A stretch of 64,000 nt of DNA. Source: Acinetobacter sp. GSS19 (GTDB lineage Bacteria > Pseudomonadota > Gammaproteobacteria > Pseudomonadales > Moraxellaceae). Position 1 is the first letter of the stretch; the number at the start of each line of letters is the position of its first letter. The position numbers and the translations under genes were made by a program. Location: assembly GCF_028621895.1 (NCBI RefSeq), contig NZ_CP117520.1:1612001-1676000 (forward strand). The letters run 5' to 3'. Below the pieces are notes generated by a model. The model saw only the letters and a list, made by a program, of their open reading frames with translations, did no database searches and was not told the origin of the DNA. This document shows positions 54,783 to 64,000 of the stretch, piece after piece.

Positions 54783-54846
54783 ATAGACAATGCTTGTAAG
54801 TAAAGATCAGCCATGCAACTGAAGGTTTTAGAGCAGCGCTACATAT

Positions 54847-55725
54847 TCAGAACAAGCCAGCAAAAATACCGACAAAAATGATCGCGCCTACCCAACGGTT
54901 ATGACGGAAAGCCCAGAAACAGCGCTGAGGATCACGATCTCTGGTTTTACTCCACTGAAAGATGAAGTCCGCAACCACCACCAGTAAAGCCAGTAGACCA
55001 AAAGGAAACAGCAAAGCTTCACGGTATAAGGCTGTACCAATCAGCAATACACTACTCAACTGTAATAGGCTGATAATCTGAATATCATAACGACCAAACA
55101 AAATAGCCGTCGATTTCACCCCGATTTTTAAATCGTACTCACGGTCAGTAATGGCATATTGCGTATCATACGCCACAGTCCAGGCCAGATTGCCAAAATA
55201 CAATAACCAGCAGGTGATATCTGGCATTTGTCCCACTGCCGTATATGCCATCGGAATGGACCAGGAAAAAGCTGCCCCCAAAAACACCTGAGGCAAGTTA
55301 GTATAGCGTTTCATAAATGGATAAATAAACGCGAGAAACAATGCGCCAAATGACCAGTAAAAGGTTTCGATCGGTAAGAAAAACAGCATGCTGGCACTTG
55401 CAGCGACCAATGCCAGAAAGACATAAATAGCTTCTTTGGCACTAATGATTCCCGTTGCCAATGGACGAGTTTTGGTACGTGCCACATGACCATCCACTTT
55501 ACGATCCGCGAAATCATTAATCGCACAGCCTGCAGCGCGCATAAAGATCGTGCCTAAAATCATTGGAATCAGAATACCCATGTCAGGGATACCTTGATTC
55601 GCAATCCACAATGCCCACATGGTTGGCCAGAACACCAATTCTGTTCCAATCGGTTTATCAAACCGGCACAAATAATAATAGGCTTCTAAGCGTTCACGCC
55701 AAGTAATCTGTTGCACAATGGCCAT
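54847..55725 (-). CDS. ubiA: 4-hydroxybenzoate polyprenyltransferase
   Basis: Integral membrane enzyme that attaches the polyprenyl chain to 4-hydroxybenzoate in ubiquinone synthesis. The 292 residues have about eight helices and both Asp-rich prenyl-diphosphate sites: CAINDFADRKVDGHVARTKT near residue 68 and YDTQYAITDREYDLKIGVKS near 190. It follows ubiC after 11 bases on the same strand, the classical ubiCA order. Confidence 0.95.
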   Translation of the reverse strand: MAIVQQITWRERLEAYYYLCRFDKPIGTELVFWPTMWALWIANQGIPDMGILIPMILGTIFMRAAGCAINDFADRKVDGHVARTKTRPLATGIISAKEAIYVFLALVAASASMLFFLPIETFYWSFGALFLAFIYPFMKRYTNLPQVFLGAAFSWSIPMAYTAVGQMPDITCWLLYFGNLAWTVAYDTQYAITDREYDLKIGVKSTAILFGRYDIQIISLLQLSSVLLIGTALYREALLFPFGLLALLVVVADFIFQWSKTRDRDPQRCFWAFRHNRWVGAIIFVGIFAGLF

Positions 55726-55736
55726 AGCGGTTCATC

Positions 55737-56198
55737 TCATCTGTTTGCCAAAAACGTTTCAAAACTCGGCAGAAACGTTTCCTGGACAATAAATTTACAT
55801 CCATGCCAAGTATAACAGCTTTGCCGGGTCCATCCGTCCTCTAGCCAGAGGACACGACGTTCACACGCAGGTGTGGTGCGCTGAAAGAGCAATTTGCCAA
55901 TCGGCATGCGCCCAATATGTTGAAAGCGGCGTGCCCGTCCCTGCAAGCTTAAAATCGGAAATATACTTTTCGCTTGCACCCAGGGTTGCGCATCACAACC
56001 ATACAAATACGATTCCCGCACCCAAGAGATATGTTGATAGGGCATCTGCATCCATTGGGCGTCGGCGAAGCTTAAACGCTGAAAATTCTCTTGGAGAGGC
56101 TCAACGCGAAAATGCCCCCCTGCGATCTGGGTAAGCTGCTCAGTCAGTGAGCCCGATGCGTAAAGCCAAGTTTTGAGTTCAGCGGGAATGTGCTGCAT
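55737..56198 (-). CDS. ubiC: chorismate lyase
   Basis: Converts chorismate to 4-hydroxybenzoate and pyruvate, first step of ubiquinone synthesis. The 153 residues are slightly shorter than E. coli UbiC. Conserved points include GSLTEQLTQ near the N-terminus, WVRESYLYGCDAQPWVQAKS near residue 60 and RRVLWLEDGWTRQSCYTWHG near 115. Directly upstream of ubiA with an 11-base gap, which strongly supports the call despite the low conservation typical of this family. Confidence 0.88.
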   Translation of the reverse strand: MQHIPAELKTWLYASGSLTEQLTQIAGGHFRVEPLQENFQRLSFADAQWMQMPYQHISWVRESYLYGCDAQPWVQAKSIFPILSLQGRARRFQHIGRMPIGKLLFQRTTPACERRVLWLEDGWTRQSCYTWHGCKFIVQETFLPSFETFLANR

Positions 56199-56255
56199 AA
56201 CCCTACCTAATTACTTCATTAAATTGCGATGAAATGATTTAAACGTTGATTTTGA

Positions 56256-56531
56256 TTAGCAGTTATCTGTTTTGGCAATCACTTCAAATTGACCACTCGC
56301 GTTTTTTTGCAAAATAAAGCCTTCAGCGCTAAGATAAAAACTTTGCGGATAAGCATAATCCAGCGCCAGTTCAGGATGTTTCAAACCGACAAATTCTGCC
56401 TGCTTATATCCTTCAGGCGTACGCCCCACTTCGATATAAGTCACCGGAGAAAAATTCATTTTAAAACCTTTACTGTGGTCTTTTACATCCACCCAAGGGT
56501 AAAAACTGGTGTGCTTTTTGCGCTGTGCCAT
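56256..56531 (-). CDS. small soluble hypothetical protein, 91 residues
   Basis: Not recognised. Starts with a basic stretch (MAQRKKHTSF) and is otherwise soluble and beta-rich, with FSPVTYIEVGRTPEGYKQAE and SFYLSAEGFILQKNASGQFE. No signal peptide or helix. It lies between glnA and ubiC, on the same strand, 40 bases after the glnA terminator and 57 bases before ubiC. Frame quality and length suggest a real gene. Confidence 0.65.
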   Translation of the reverse strand: MAQRKKHTSFYPWVDVKDHSKGFKMNFSPVTYIEVGRTPEGYKQAEFVGLKHPELALDYAYPQSFYLSAEGFILQKNASGQFEVIAKTDNC

Positions 56532-56570
56532 ATAATTGCCAGATGCCCTCTCTATAAAAACAAATGATAC

Positions 56571-56600
56571 AAAAAAACCCGCGACTAGCGCGGGTTTTTA
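56571..56600 (-). terminator. terminator of glnA
   Basis: AAAACCCGCG and CGCGGGTTTT with a five-base loop, 22 bases after the glnA stop. Confidence 0.9.
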
Positions 56601-56621
56601 AGCAGTAATTTAAAATTTAAA

Positions 56622-58031
56622 TTACAGGCTGTAGTACATGTCGAATTCAACTGGGTGAGTCGTGGTGTTCAAACGACGAACTTCTTCAGTTTTAAGCTCG
56701 ATGTAAGCATCTAGCATGTCTTTCGTGAACACGCCACCTTTTAATAGATACTCGTGGTCTGCTGCCAAAGCTTCAAGCGCCATATCCAAGCTGTGAGCCA
56801 CAGTTGGGATTTTCGCTTCTTCTTCAGGAGGAAGGTCATACAAGTTCTTGTCAGCAGCATCGCCTGGATGGATCTTGTTCTGGATACCGTCGATACCCGC
56901 CATCAACAATGCAGCAAAACCGAGGTACGGGTTCATCATTGGATCTGGGAAACGTGCTTCGATACGTTTGCCTTTCGGGCTAGAAACGTAAGGAATACGG
57001 ATAGAAGCCGAACGGTTACGCGCTGAGTAAGCCAACATGATCGGTGCTTCGAAGTGTGGAACCAAACGCTTGTACGAGTTTGTAGAAGGGTTGGTGATCG
57101 CATTCAAAGAACGTGCATGCTTGATGATACCACCGATGAAGTAAAGTGCCATTTCAGAAAGGCCTGCATATTCATCACCAGCGAACAAGTTCTTGCCATC
57201 TTTAGAGATCGACATGTGAACGTGCATACCAGAACCGTTGTCACCTACCATTGGTTTAGGCATGAAAGTTGCTGTTTTTGCATATTGATGTGCAACATTC
57301 CAAACCGCATATTTGAACTGTTGTACTTCGTCAGCTTTACGAACCATAGTATTGAAGCTTACACCAATTTCCAACTGGCAAGATGCAACTTCGTGGTGGT
57401 GTACTTCTACACGACCTGGGCCCATGATTTCTTCAATTTTTGCACACATTTCTGCACGCATATCTTGTGAAGAATCTACTGGTGGCACTGGGAAGTAACC
57501 GCCTTTAACGCGTGGACGGTGACCAGAGTTACCTGATTCATAGTCGTTGCCAGTTGACCAAGCTGCTTCTTCAGCGATCAAGGTATGGCGAGCGCCTGAC
57601 ATGTCGATGTCCCATTTTACTTCGTCAAATACGAAGAATTCTGGTTCTGGACCGAAGAATGCAGTATCACCGATACCAGTAGATTTCAAATATTCTTCTG
57701 CACGGCGAGCAATCGAGCGTGGGTCACGTTCATAACCTTGGCCAGTAGATGGCTCAATAACGTCACAAGTCACAACAACTGTTGGCTCAGCGAAGAACGG
57801 GTCGATAAAACCAGTTTCTGCATCTGGACGCAAAATCATGTCAGATGCTTCAATGCCTTTCCAACCTGCAATTGAAGAACCGTCGAACATTTTACCGTCT
57901 TCAAACGTATCTTCATCGATTGAGTCAGCAGGATAAGTTACGTGCTGTTCTTTACCCTTAGTATCAGTAAAGCGAAAATCGACCCATTTAGCGCCACTTT
58001 CTTGTATGAGTTGAAGGACCTTGTTCGCCAT
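56622..58031 (-). CDS. glnA: glutamine synthetase type I
   Basis: ATP-dependent amidation of glutamate, central to nitrogen assimilation; dodecamer in the cytosol. The 469 residues start [12 protein letters not shown], show [17 protein letters not shown] near residue 50, the metal-site [10 protein letters not shown] near 129, [16 protein letters not shown] near 207 and the adenylylation region [10 protein letters not shown] with Tyr near 398. ATG at 58031 gives the family length; ATG at 58037 is also possible, with GGAG four bases upstream. No sigma54 promoter motif was found upstream. Confidence 0.97.
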   Translation of the reverse strand: MANKVLQLIQESGAKWVDFRFTDTKGKEQHVTYPADSIDEDTFEDGKMFDGSSIAGWKGIEASDMILRPDAETGFIDPFFAEPTVVVTCDVIEPSTGQGYERDPRSIARRAEEYLKSTGIGDTAFFGPEPEFFVFDEVKWDIDMSGARHTLIAEEAAWSTGNDYESGNSGHRPRVKGGYFPVPPVDSSQDMRAEMCAKIEEIMGPGRVEVHHHEVASCQLEIGVSFNTMVRKADEVQQFKYAVWNVAHQYAKTATFMPKPMVGDNGSGMHVHMSISKDGKNLFAGDEYAGLSEMALYFIGGIIKHARSLNAITNPSTNSYKRLVPHFEAPIMLAYSARNRSASIRIPYVSSPKGKRIEARFPDPMMNPYLGFAALLMAGIDGIQNKIHPGDAADKNLYDLPPEEEAKIPTVAHSLDMALEALAADHEYLLKGGVFTKDMLDAYIELKTEEVRRLNTTTHPVEFDMYYSL

Positions 58032-58634
58032 GCTCATTTTGCTCCAATGAAATTTTATTGCACTTAGCAAGTGCGTGTTAGCAGTTGGTAAGTATAAAGC
58101 AAATCTCATACCAACTTTTAAAATCGTAACTAAAACATTGAATTCTTTATCAGAATATAAGATTTAGTGCCGTTGATTTGCAGCTATTATACTGTGTGCG
58201 AATGTAAATGCACCATATTCATTCAAGGATCGAAACTTTCGTTTGTAACGCTCTTTCAATTGAACCAAAACAGTGCAATAAAACTTAATGCATCAATTTA
58301 ACTCTAGCTTTGTTATAGTGCAAAATCGACATAGAGTTCACCGTCCAAGTTAGAACTCAAAAACAATAAAACAAATACAACCAATTAATTTAAATACATT
58401 TATTAAATATAAAAATTAAAAACTGGTAAAATCAAGTGTATCCTCAAGAAAATTTATCCCATGTTTTGAGAAATAAATCGTCCAGTATTTAAATTGAATT
58501 GCCCTAAAATGGCGCTTTTTCCTTTTGTTTAATTTTCAAATCATAAAACGGCTAGCTTGGATGTTAATAACAGCACCTCCGTCACATAAATAAAAACTTC
58601 ACTTCACCTAAGCGTCATCAGGATCAAATAAGCT
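58032..58634. other. 603-bp divergent gap between glnA and the 5'-nucleotidase gene
   Basis: Very AT-rich. It contains a possible glnA -10 (TATAAT on the minus strand near 58187-58192) with no clear -35, and otherwise no gene or known regulatory RNA that I can support. The expected GC/GG of a sigma54 site is not seen. Confidence 0.45.
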
Positions 58635-60437
58635 ATGACTCAAAATAAATCTAGAATGATCAGAACATTTATGCGCTGGAACTTATTCAAAAATACCCTT
58701 TTGGGCTTGGCAATTCTCAGCCTGACAGGCTGTCAGACCCTGAGTTTTCCAAAACAAGACGTTCAAAATGTGCACCTTTTTGCTTTTAATGATTTTCATG
58801 GCCATCTCGAACCGAGCCAGCGCTCTATTACGATTCCTGATCCACACAGTCCTCAAAACAACATCAAACTACCGGTCGGTGGAGCCAGTTATCTTGCCGA
58901 TGCGATTGACAAGTTGCACAGCCAGCATCCGTCGCATGTGGTGATTTCTGCGGGAGACCTGATGAGTGCTTCGCCTCTGATCTCTTCCTTATTTCTGGAT
59001 GAAGCCACCATTGAAGTCATGAACGAAATTGCTTTAGATTTCAATGTGATTGGCAATCATGAATTAGACCGCGGCACACAAGAATTGCAACGCATACAAT
59101 CCGGGGGCTGTATCGCCTATACCCGTATGCAGCCTTGCCAAATTAATAGGGCATTCACGGGTGCGAAATTCGATTTTTTAGCGGCAAATATCTATTCAAA
59201 GCAGTATCCAGAGCAACGCCTGTTTCCTGCCTATAAAGTCAAACATTTTGACGGTATTCCGGTTGCCTTTATTGGTCTAACCTTGAAAACGGCACCAAGT
59301 AGCGTTGCCGCAACGGGAATTCAAGACCTGGTCTTTCGCGATGAAGCCGAGACTGTAAATGCCCTCATTCCTGAGCTGAAACAACAAGGGATTGAAGCCA
59401 TCGTGGTGGTCATTCATGACGGTGTAATGGCTCAGCAACCACAAGCTTTTGGACAAAAAAGTTGTGAAGGATTGCAAGGACCGCTGCTACAGATTTTAGA
59501 ACAGCTCGATTCAGAAGTTGATGTCGTGATATCTGGCCATACCCATCAGGCTTATCTCTGTGATTATGCAACCCGTAATCCGGCAAAACCATTTTTGCTG
59601 ACTTCAGCAGGCCAATACGGAGACATGATTACCGACATCAATCTACAAATAGATGTAAAGAGCAAAGACATCCTGCATAAAGATGCCCGACAAATCCCGG
59701 TACAAAGTGAACCTTTTCATATCGGCACGACGCTCATCTCACCGAGTGAAGCCTATGAAACCTTCAGCAAGTCGGCGAAAGTAGAAGCAATCTTGCAGCC
59801 TTATCGTCAAGCAGTCGATCAGATTGCCAAGCAGGTGATTGCTCAGGCCAACATGCCGATTGTTCGCAAACTCACCTCTAGTGGTGAGAGTCCACTGGGA
59901 CTGCTGATTGCAGATGCGCAGCAAGCCGCTGCAGTTCGACAGGGCTCTCTAGGTTCTGATTTTGCCTTGATGAATCCGGGGGGGATCCGTGCTGACCTGA
60001 TGATCAATACCGAAAAACAGATCCGATTTATTGATCTTTATTCGGTACAGCCTTTTGCCAACACCCTCGTCACCATGACCCTTAGTGGTCAACAAATTCG
60101 TGACTTACTGGAACAGCAGTGGTCAGGTGCCAATGCCAGTTTCCCTAAAATCCTGCAGCCTTCCGCCGCCTTGAGTTACCAATATAACAACGTTGCCACA
60201 AACTCACCCCGTGCACGTAATATTCGAATTAATGGTCGTGCTCTGGCCGATCAACAAAATTATCGGGTGACTGTGAACAGCTTTCTGGCCGAAGGTGGTG
60301 ATAACTTTAGCGTATTACGACAAGGTACTCAGCGCACAATTGCAGGCGCCGATCTACAGGCATTGCAAGATTATCTCGTTGAGCATGCGCCGGTCAGTGC
60401 CCCAATCCCCGGACGTATTCGGCTAATCAACGAATAA
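58635..60437 (+). CDS. 5'-nucleotidase/UshA-family metallophosphatase lipoprotein
   Basis: Periplasmic or outer-membrane-anchored nucleotide phosphatase of 600 residues. An N-terminal signal with lipobox LTGC (Cys near residue 33) is followed by a metallophosphatase domain with FNDFHGHLEP near 52, VISAGDLMSASPL near 96, NVIGNHELDRG near 137 and VISGHTHQAY near 298. The C-terminal 5'-nucleotidase substrate domain (about 395-590) has LMNPGGIRADLM and FLAEGGDNFSVL. ATG at 58635 has AGGA 13 bases upstream; later ATGs at 58656 and 58671 would still give a usable signal. Likely scavenges nucleotides. Confidence 0.9.
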   Translation: MTQNKSRMIRTFMRWNLFKNTLLGLAILSLTGCQTLSFPKQDVQNVHLFAFNDFHGHLEPSQRSITIPDPHSPQNNIKLPVGGASYLADAIDKLHSQHPSHVVISAGDLMSASPLISSLFLDEATIEVMNEIALDFNVIGNHELDRGTQELQRIQSGGCIAYTRMQPCQINRAFTGAKFDFLAANIYSKQYPEQRLFPAYKVKHFDGIPVAFIGLTLKTAPSSVAATGIQDLVFRDEAETVNALIPELKQQGIEAIVVVIHDGVMAQQPQAFGQKSCEGLQGPLLQILEQLDSEVDVVISGHTHQAYLCDYATRNPAKPFLLTSAGQYGDMITDINLQIDVKSKDILHKDARQIPVQSEPFHIGTTLISPSEAYETFSKSAKVEAILQPYRQAVDQIAKQVIAQANMPIVRKLTSSGESPLGLLIADAQQAAAVRQGSLGSDFALMNPGGIRADLMINTEKQIRFIDLYSVQPFANTLVTMTLSGQQIRDLLEQQWSGANASFPKILQPSAALSYQYNNVATNSPRARNIRINGRALADQQNYRVTVNSFLAEGGDNFSVLRQGTQRTIAGADLQALQDYLVEHAPVSAPIPGRIRLINE

Positions 60438-60653
60438 AGGCGACCGTCGAGAAGCTAAAAGTATGCTGCCTCGACACCCGGATGAACTTTGCTGTCCTAT
60501 CTCAGAATAAATCTGATAAAGTAACCGCTTAGATCTCGCGACTTTCATTTAGAGTTTGCTGATCAGTCACTTTCTAAAATATGAGTAATATTGTGCGTAA
60601 TACTATCTACGATCACAATTTACTGCCATACCATTCAAGAGGTTAAGCTCAAT

Positions 60654-61238
60654 ATGCTTCTCATGATCGACAATTACGATAGCTTTACTTATAACATCGT
60701 CCAGTACTTTGGCGAGTTAAATCAAGAAGTAAAAGTGGTTCGCAATGATCAAGTCACATTGGAAGATATTGAACGATGGCAACCGAAATACTTGGTAATT
60801 GGTCCAGGCCCTTGCTCACCAACTGAAGCCGGAATTTCCATTCCGGCTATTCAGCACTTTGCCGGGAAAATTCCCCTATTGGGCGTGTGCCTGGGACATC
60901 AAAGTATTGGTCAGGCTTTTGGTGGCAATATTGTGCGCGCCAAAACTGTCATGCATGGCCGTCTCTCGGATATGTATCACAGCAATCAGGGGATTTTTAG
61001 CAATCTGCCGAATCCTTTTTCAGCAACACGTTATCACTCTTTGGTCATTGATCAAGCCACCCTACCGGAATGTCTGGAAGTCACCTGCTGGACTCAGGAA
61101 GCTGACGGCTCAATGGAAGAAATCATGGGGATTCGACATAAGACATTGCCGGTTGAAGGCGTGCAGTTCCACCCGGAATCCATTTTGAGTCAGCATGGCC
61201 ATCAGATTTTCCAGAACTTTTTAGATATTTACGCATAA
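60654..61238 (+). CDS. trpG: anthranilate synthase component II (glutamine amidotransferase)
   Basis: Supplies ammonia from glutamine to TrpE (and probably to PabB for aminodeoxychorismate). The 194 residues have [35 protein letters not shown] near 48, the nucleophile Cys79 in [16 protein letters not shown], and the His-Glu pair in [11 protein letters not shown] near 170. ATG at 60654 has AAGAGG upstream. It overlaps trpD by one base (TAATG). No trpE lies nearby. Confidence 0.95.
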   Translation: MLLMIDNYDSFTYNIVQYFGELNQEVKVVRNDQVTLEDIERWQPKYLVIGPGPCSPTEAGISIPAIQHFAGKIPLLGVCLGHQSIGQAFGGNIVRAKTVMHGRLSDMYHSNQGIFSNLPNPFSATRYHSLVIDQATLPECLEVTCWTQEADGSMEEIMGIRHKTLPVEGVQFHPESILSQHGHQIFQNFLDIYA

Positions 61239-62317
61239 TGAGCGCAATACAAGATATGAATATTCAGCAAGCTTTAAACCATATTACTAAAAACATTCAC
61301 CTCACCCAGGCACAAATGGAAGACGTGATGCGTCAGATCATGAGCGGTGAAGCGACCGATGCACAAATCGGTGCCCTAATGATGGGCTTACGCATGAAAG
61401 GCGAAAGTATCGACGAAATTACCGCTGCTGCACGTGTCATGCGTGACTTTGCGATCAAGATTGATGTCAGTGACCTGCCTTACCTGATTGATATCGTGGG
61501 TACCGGTGGTGATGGCCAAAACCTGTTTAATGTATCGACCGCCTCTTCTTTCGTGATTGCCGCGGCCGGTGCAACCATTGCCAAACACGGCAACCGTGGT
61601 GTTTCGACCAAATCCGGTTCTTCTGATTTACTGGAACAGGCCGGCATCAACCTCGATCTCGACATGCAACAAACAGAACGCTGCATTCGTGAAATGGGTG
61701 TCGGTTTCCTGTTTGCCCCCAACCATCACAAAGCCATGAAATATGCGGTTGGCCCACGTCGTGAACTCGGTATTCGTAGCTTCTTTAATCTGCTTGGCCC
61801 ATTGACCAACCCGGCCGGTGTGAAGCGTTTCGTGATCGGCGTGTTTTCTGATGAACTGTGCCGTCCAATGGCTGAAGTGTTGAAACAGCTCGGTGCAGAA
61901 CAGGTGATGGTCGTACATTCACGTGACGGCCTGGATGAGATCAGTCTGGCTGCACCAACACATGTGGCTGAGTTAAAAGATGGCGAAATTTTTGAATGGA
62001 CCCTGAACCCGGAAGATGTCGGCATCAAATCTGAAACTTTGGCCGGTTTGGTGGTGGAGAATTCAGCAGAAAGTCTGAAACTGATTAAAGATGCCCTCGG
62101 CAAAAATAAATCCGACATGGGTGAAAAAGCCGCGCATATGATTGCTTTGAATGCCGGTGCCGGTCTGTATGTTTCAGGTCTGTGCAAAGATTATGAACAA
62201 GGGGTCGCACTGGCACAGGACATCATCTATGGCGGGCAGGCACTGGAAAAAATGAGTGTACTTTCAGAGTTCACCAAAACAATGAAACAACATAGCAACG
62301 AACAGGCAGTGGATTAA
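61238..62317 (+). CDS. trpD: anthranilate phosphoribosyltransferase
   Basis: Transfers phosphoribose from PRPP to anthranilate. The 359 residues show [20 protein letters not shown] near residue 87, [20 protein letters not shown] near 110 and [20 protein letters not shown] near 158. It begins within the trpG stop codon (TAATG), suggesting translational coupling; ATG at 61256 ([10 protein letters not shown]) is another possible start and matches the family start better. Middle gene of trpGDC. Confidence 0.95.
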   Translation: MSAIQDMNIQQALNHITKNIHLTQAQMEDVMRQIMSGEATDAQIGALMMGLRMKGESIDEITAAARVMRDFAIKIDVSDLPYLIDIVGTGGDGQNLFNVSTASSFVIAAAGATIAKHGNRGVSTKSGSSDLLEQAGINLDLDMQQTERCIREMGVGFLFAPNHHKAMKYAVGPRRELGIRSFFNLLGPLTNPAGVKRFVIGVFSDELCRPMAEVLKQLGAEQVMVVHSRDGLDEISLAAPTHVAELKDGEIFEWTLNPEDVGIKSETLAGLVVENSAESLKLIKDALGKNKSDMGEKAAHMIALNAGAGLYVSGLCKDYEQGVALAQDIIYGGQALEKMSVLSEFTKTMKQHSNEQAVD

Positions 62318-62326
62318 GGAAAGATC

Positions 62327-63133
62327 ATGGTCGATATTGCCAATACCATTTTAGGAAAAATTGTTGATCGTAAAGTCGAGGAACTTGCCGCCCGTCGCCA
62401 GCAACGCAGTTTGCAGGATTTGGAACAGCTCGCACAGGCCGCCACGCCTGTGCGCGGCTTTGCCAAAAGCTTACGCAGCAAGCGTCCGGGAGTGATTGCC
62501 GAAATTAAAAAGGCCTCCCCATCGAAAGGCGTGATCCGGGAAAATTTCAACCCGGCTGAAATTGCCGAACAATATGAACGCGCGGGTGCTGCCTGTTTGT
62601 CTGTTTTAACCGATATCGACTTTTTTCAGGGCGCCGATGAAAACATCCAGATCGCCCGCAGTCATTGTTCACTGCCTGCTTTGCGCAAAGACTTTTTGAT
62701 TGATCCATACAATGTGGTGGAAGCACGCGCCTTGCATGCCGACTGTATTTTATTGATTGTGGCGAGCCTGTCTGATCAGCAACTGGAAGAAATGTCGAAA
62801 ACCGCTTTCGAGCATCAGCTTGATGTACTAGTGGAAGTGCATGATGAAGAAGAGCTCGAACGTGCATTAAAACTCTCTGAACGCTGCCTGCTCGGTGTGA
62901 ATAACCGTAACCTGAAAACCTTTGAAGTGGACTTGCAGAACTCCATCCGCCTAAAAAACTTATTGCCGAAAGAACGTGAACTGATCACGGAAAGCGGTAT
63001 TGCCACACCGGCCGATGTCGCCCTGATGCAGGAACACGGCATCCACAGCTTCCTGGTCGGTGAAAGCTTTATGAAACAGCCGCGTCCAGATGAAGCCTTC
63101 ACTGCCCTGTTTGGTCATCCACAAAACGTTTAA
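62327..63133 (+). CDS. trpC: indole-3-glycerol phosphate synthase
   Basis: Ring closure of CdRP to indole-3-glycerol phosphate. The 268 residues form a TIM barrel with [18 protein letters not shown] at the start, [20 protein letters not shown] near residue 54 (substrate Lys), [20 protein letters not shown] near 120, and [14 protein letters not shown] near 185. It is a monofunctional TrpC, not fused to TrpF. AAGGAAAG precedes the ATG; nine bases separate it from trpD. Confidence 0.96.
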   Translation: MVDIANTILGKIVDRKVEELAARRQQRSLQDLEQLAQAATPVRGFAKSLRSKRPGVIAEIKKASPSKGVIRENFNPAEIAEQYERAGAACLSVLTDIDFFQGADENIQIARSHCSLPALRKDFLIDPYNVVEARALHADCILLIVASLSDQQLEEMSKTAFEHQLDVLVEVHDEEELERALKLSERCLLGVNNRNLKTFEVDLQNSIRLKNLLPKERELITESGIATPADVALMQEHGIHSFLVGESFMKQPRPDEAFTALFGHPQNV

Positions 63134-63144
63134 ATGTGAGTGCT

Positions 63145-63834
63145 ATGAGTAAAAAAGATTCAGTGCTTTCTAAAGAGCAGCAAAATTTATTGAAGCAGTT
63201 TAAAAAGCAAATCTCTAGTCCCCATAGCAGCACACGGGCAGCACAGCAGGAGTCGAAAAAGACCTCTGCTGGCGCTGAAGAAACGGATGATCTGGATCTG
63301 TTTAAAAAAGCCCTACAAGGGGTGAAACCGCTACAGAACAGCAATATTGCCCAGGTCAAGCCGCCTGTACAGCGCAAGCTTGATGCACAAACTCTGGCAA
63401 AACGCGCAGCTGCCGAAGGTCCGCAAGAAGCTGAACTGACTGAACTATCGGATACGCAAGCCATGCTGAATCCCGTTGCCAGTCAAGCCAGCCTCAGTTA
63501 CCGGATCGCGACCTTGCAACACCGGGTGTTTGAAGATCTGAAAGCTGGAAAATTGCGCTGGTTTGAAGCGGTGGATCTGCATGGATGTACTGTCGAACAG
63601 GCACGTGCTGCTGTGCTCCAGATCATTCAAATGGCGAAAGACGCCAACGAAAATGTGATTAAAATCGTCCATGGTAAAGGTCCGGAAGCGATTTTAAAAA
63701 CCTACGTCAATGGCTGGTTGCGTCAGCATCGTGATGTGTTGGCTTTCGTCAGTGCACCGGAAAATCAAGGTGGAACAGGTGCGGTGCTGGTTCTGCTCAA
63801 GCGTGCCGAAAAAAATCCCAAGCACAAACAATAA
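63145..63834 (+). CDS. Smr domain protein
   Basis: 229 residues with a disordered, charged N-terminal half (about 1-120, Lys/Gln/Ser-rich) and a C-terminal Smr domain from about 135, with VDLHGCTVEQARAAVLQI and the KIVHGKGPEAIL motif. The stand-alone SmrA/SmrB-type proteins cut RNA or DNA; SmrB acts on collided ribosomes in E. coli. ATG at 63145 is preferred over an in-frame GTG at 63136. It begins 11 bases after trpC and may ride on the trp operon, with folE following. Confidence 0.87.
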   Translation: MSKKDSVLSKEQQNLLKQFKKQISSPHSSTRAAQQESKKTSAGAEETDDLDLFKKALQGVKPLQNSNIAQVKPPVQRKLDAQTLAKRAAAEGPQEAELTELSDTQAMLNPVASQASLSYRIATLQHRVFEDLKAGKLRWFEAVDLHGCTVEQARAAVLQIIQMAKDANENVIKIVHGKGPEAILKTYVNGWLRQHRDVLAFVSAPENQGGTGAVLVLLKRAEKNPKHKQ

Positions 63835-63919
63835 TCGGCATTTCCTGCAATAGTCCGATTTTTGAGAGTTTTCTGGTACAATGCCGTCCTTGTTCAATCA
63901 GTGTAAGTGAACACGTCTT

Positions 63920-64000
63920 ATGTCTATGCAGCAATCCTACGCAAATATTCTGACCGCCGTTGGTGAGGATCTCAATCGTCCTGGCCTCAAAGATACCCCT
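63920..64000 (+). CDS. folE: GTP cyclohydrolase I, 5' end only
   Basis: The first 27 codons of an ORF that runs out of the window: MSMQQSYANILTAVGEDLNR and PGLKDTP, which matches the N-terminal helix region of FolE (type IA), including GEDLNRPGLKDTP. It would make dihydroneopterin triphosphate for folate. The gap to the Smr gene is 85 bases. The catalytic part is not visible, so the call rests on the N-terminus. Confidence 0.8.
   Translation, partial: MSMQQSYANILTAVGEDLNRPGLKDTP

Noticed and set aside
58038..58330. Sigma54 promoter for glnA
   Set aside because: No TGGCAC-N5-TTGC-like pair with correct spacing was found on the minus strand.
1..64000. CRISPR arrays, insertion sequences, toxin-antitoxin pairs or restriction systems
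   Set aside because: No spaced direct repeats, transposase motifs or typical paired small genes were found; the only tandem repeats are in tolA.

Overview
The window is a piece of a gammaproteobacterial chromosome that reads as Acinetobacter (Moraxellaceae), probably not A. baumannii. The genus call is an inference. It rests on a 745-residue monomeric isocitrate dehydrogenase, an ahcY-metF pair behind an SAH riboswitch, a one-permease Lol exporter (LolD plus one LolC/E-type protein), an acyltransferase gene running tail-to-tail into comEC, a trpGDC operon, moderate-to-low GC, and protein sequences typical of the genus. No phage, transposon, insertion sequence, CRISPR array or ribosomal RNA operon was seen. 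Almost everything is core genome.

Layout. 1-7 kb: edge of a C39-like peptidase gene, icd, an 836-bp gap holding a frameshifted coding remnant plus a promoter and SAH riboswitch, then ahcY-metF (methyl cycle) and rsmE. 7-18 kb: maeB, cca, the envelope operon ybgC-tolQRAB-pal, a small conserved gene, fbp and a SpoU-type rRNA methyltransferase. 18-24 kb: a three-gene ECF sigma/membrane protein/DUF3106 operon, hda, an AI-2E-type permease, purMN and an alpha/beta hydrolase. 24-33 kb: S49 peptidase, lipid A acyltransferase, comEC, lolD-lolF, a PilZ protein, an EamA transporter and a YaiI-family protein. 33-42 kb: an unassigned 310-residue protein, serC, gyrA, etfBA and xerC. 42-52 kb: hydrolase, dapF, lysA, lptM, cycA, radA, a Tim44-like protein, a DegS-like protease, a Nif3-like protein and sodB. 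53-58 kb: three tRNA-Asn genes with two small proteins, ubiCA and glnA. 58-64 kb: a 5'-nucleotidase lipoprotein, trpGDC, an Smr-domain protein and the first codons of folE.

Functional groups: ahcY and metF recycle homocysteine and make methyl-THF under SAH sensing. ybgC-tolQRAB-pal builds the Tol-Pal envelope machine. The acyltransferase, LolDF, the Tol system, LptM and the DegS-like protease all serve the outer membrane or periplasm. lysA-dapF complete lysine and diaminopimelate synthesis, and trpGDC covers the middle of the tryptophan pathway.

The most unusual things are: an insert of about 88 residues in the GyrA C-terminal domain; an SAH riboswitch whose 5' helix starts a few bases after a good promoter; a 12-bp hairpin that is probably both the maeB terminator and a cover over the cca Shine-Dalgarno; a hairpin whose loop holds both stop codons of a convergent gene pair and whose arms encode the same last residues of both proteins; and a duplicated promoter-plus-tRNA-Asn module. 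No clearly new defence or mobile system was found. Start codons were chosen by Shine-Dalgarno sequence and family length, and all similarity calls come from reading the protein, not from searches.
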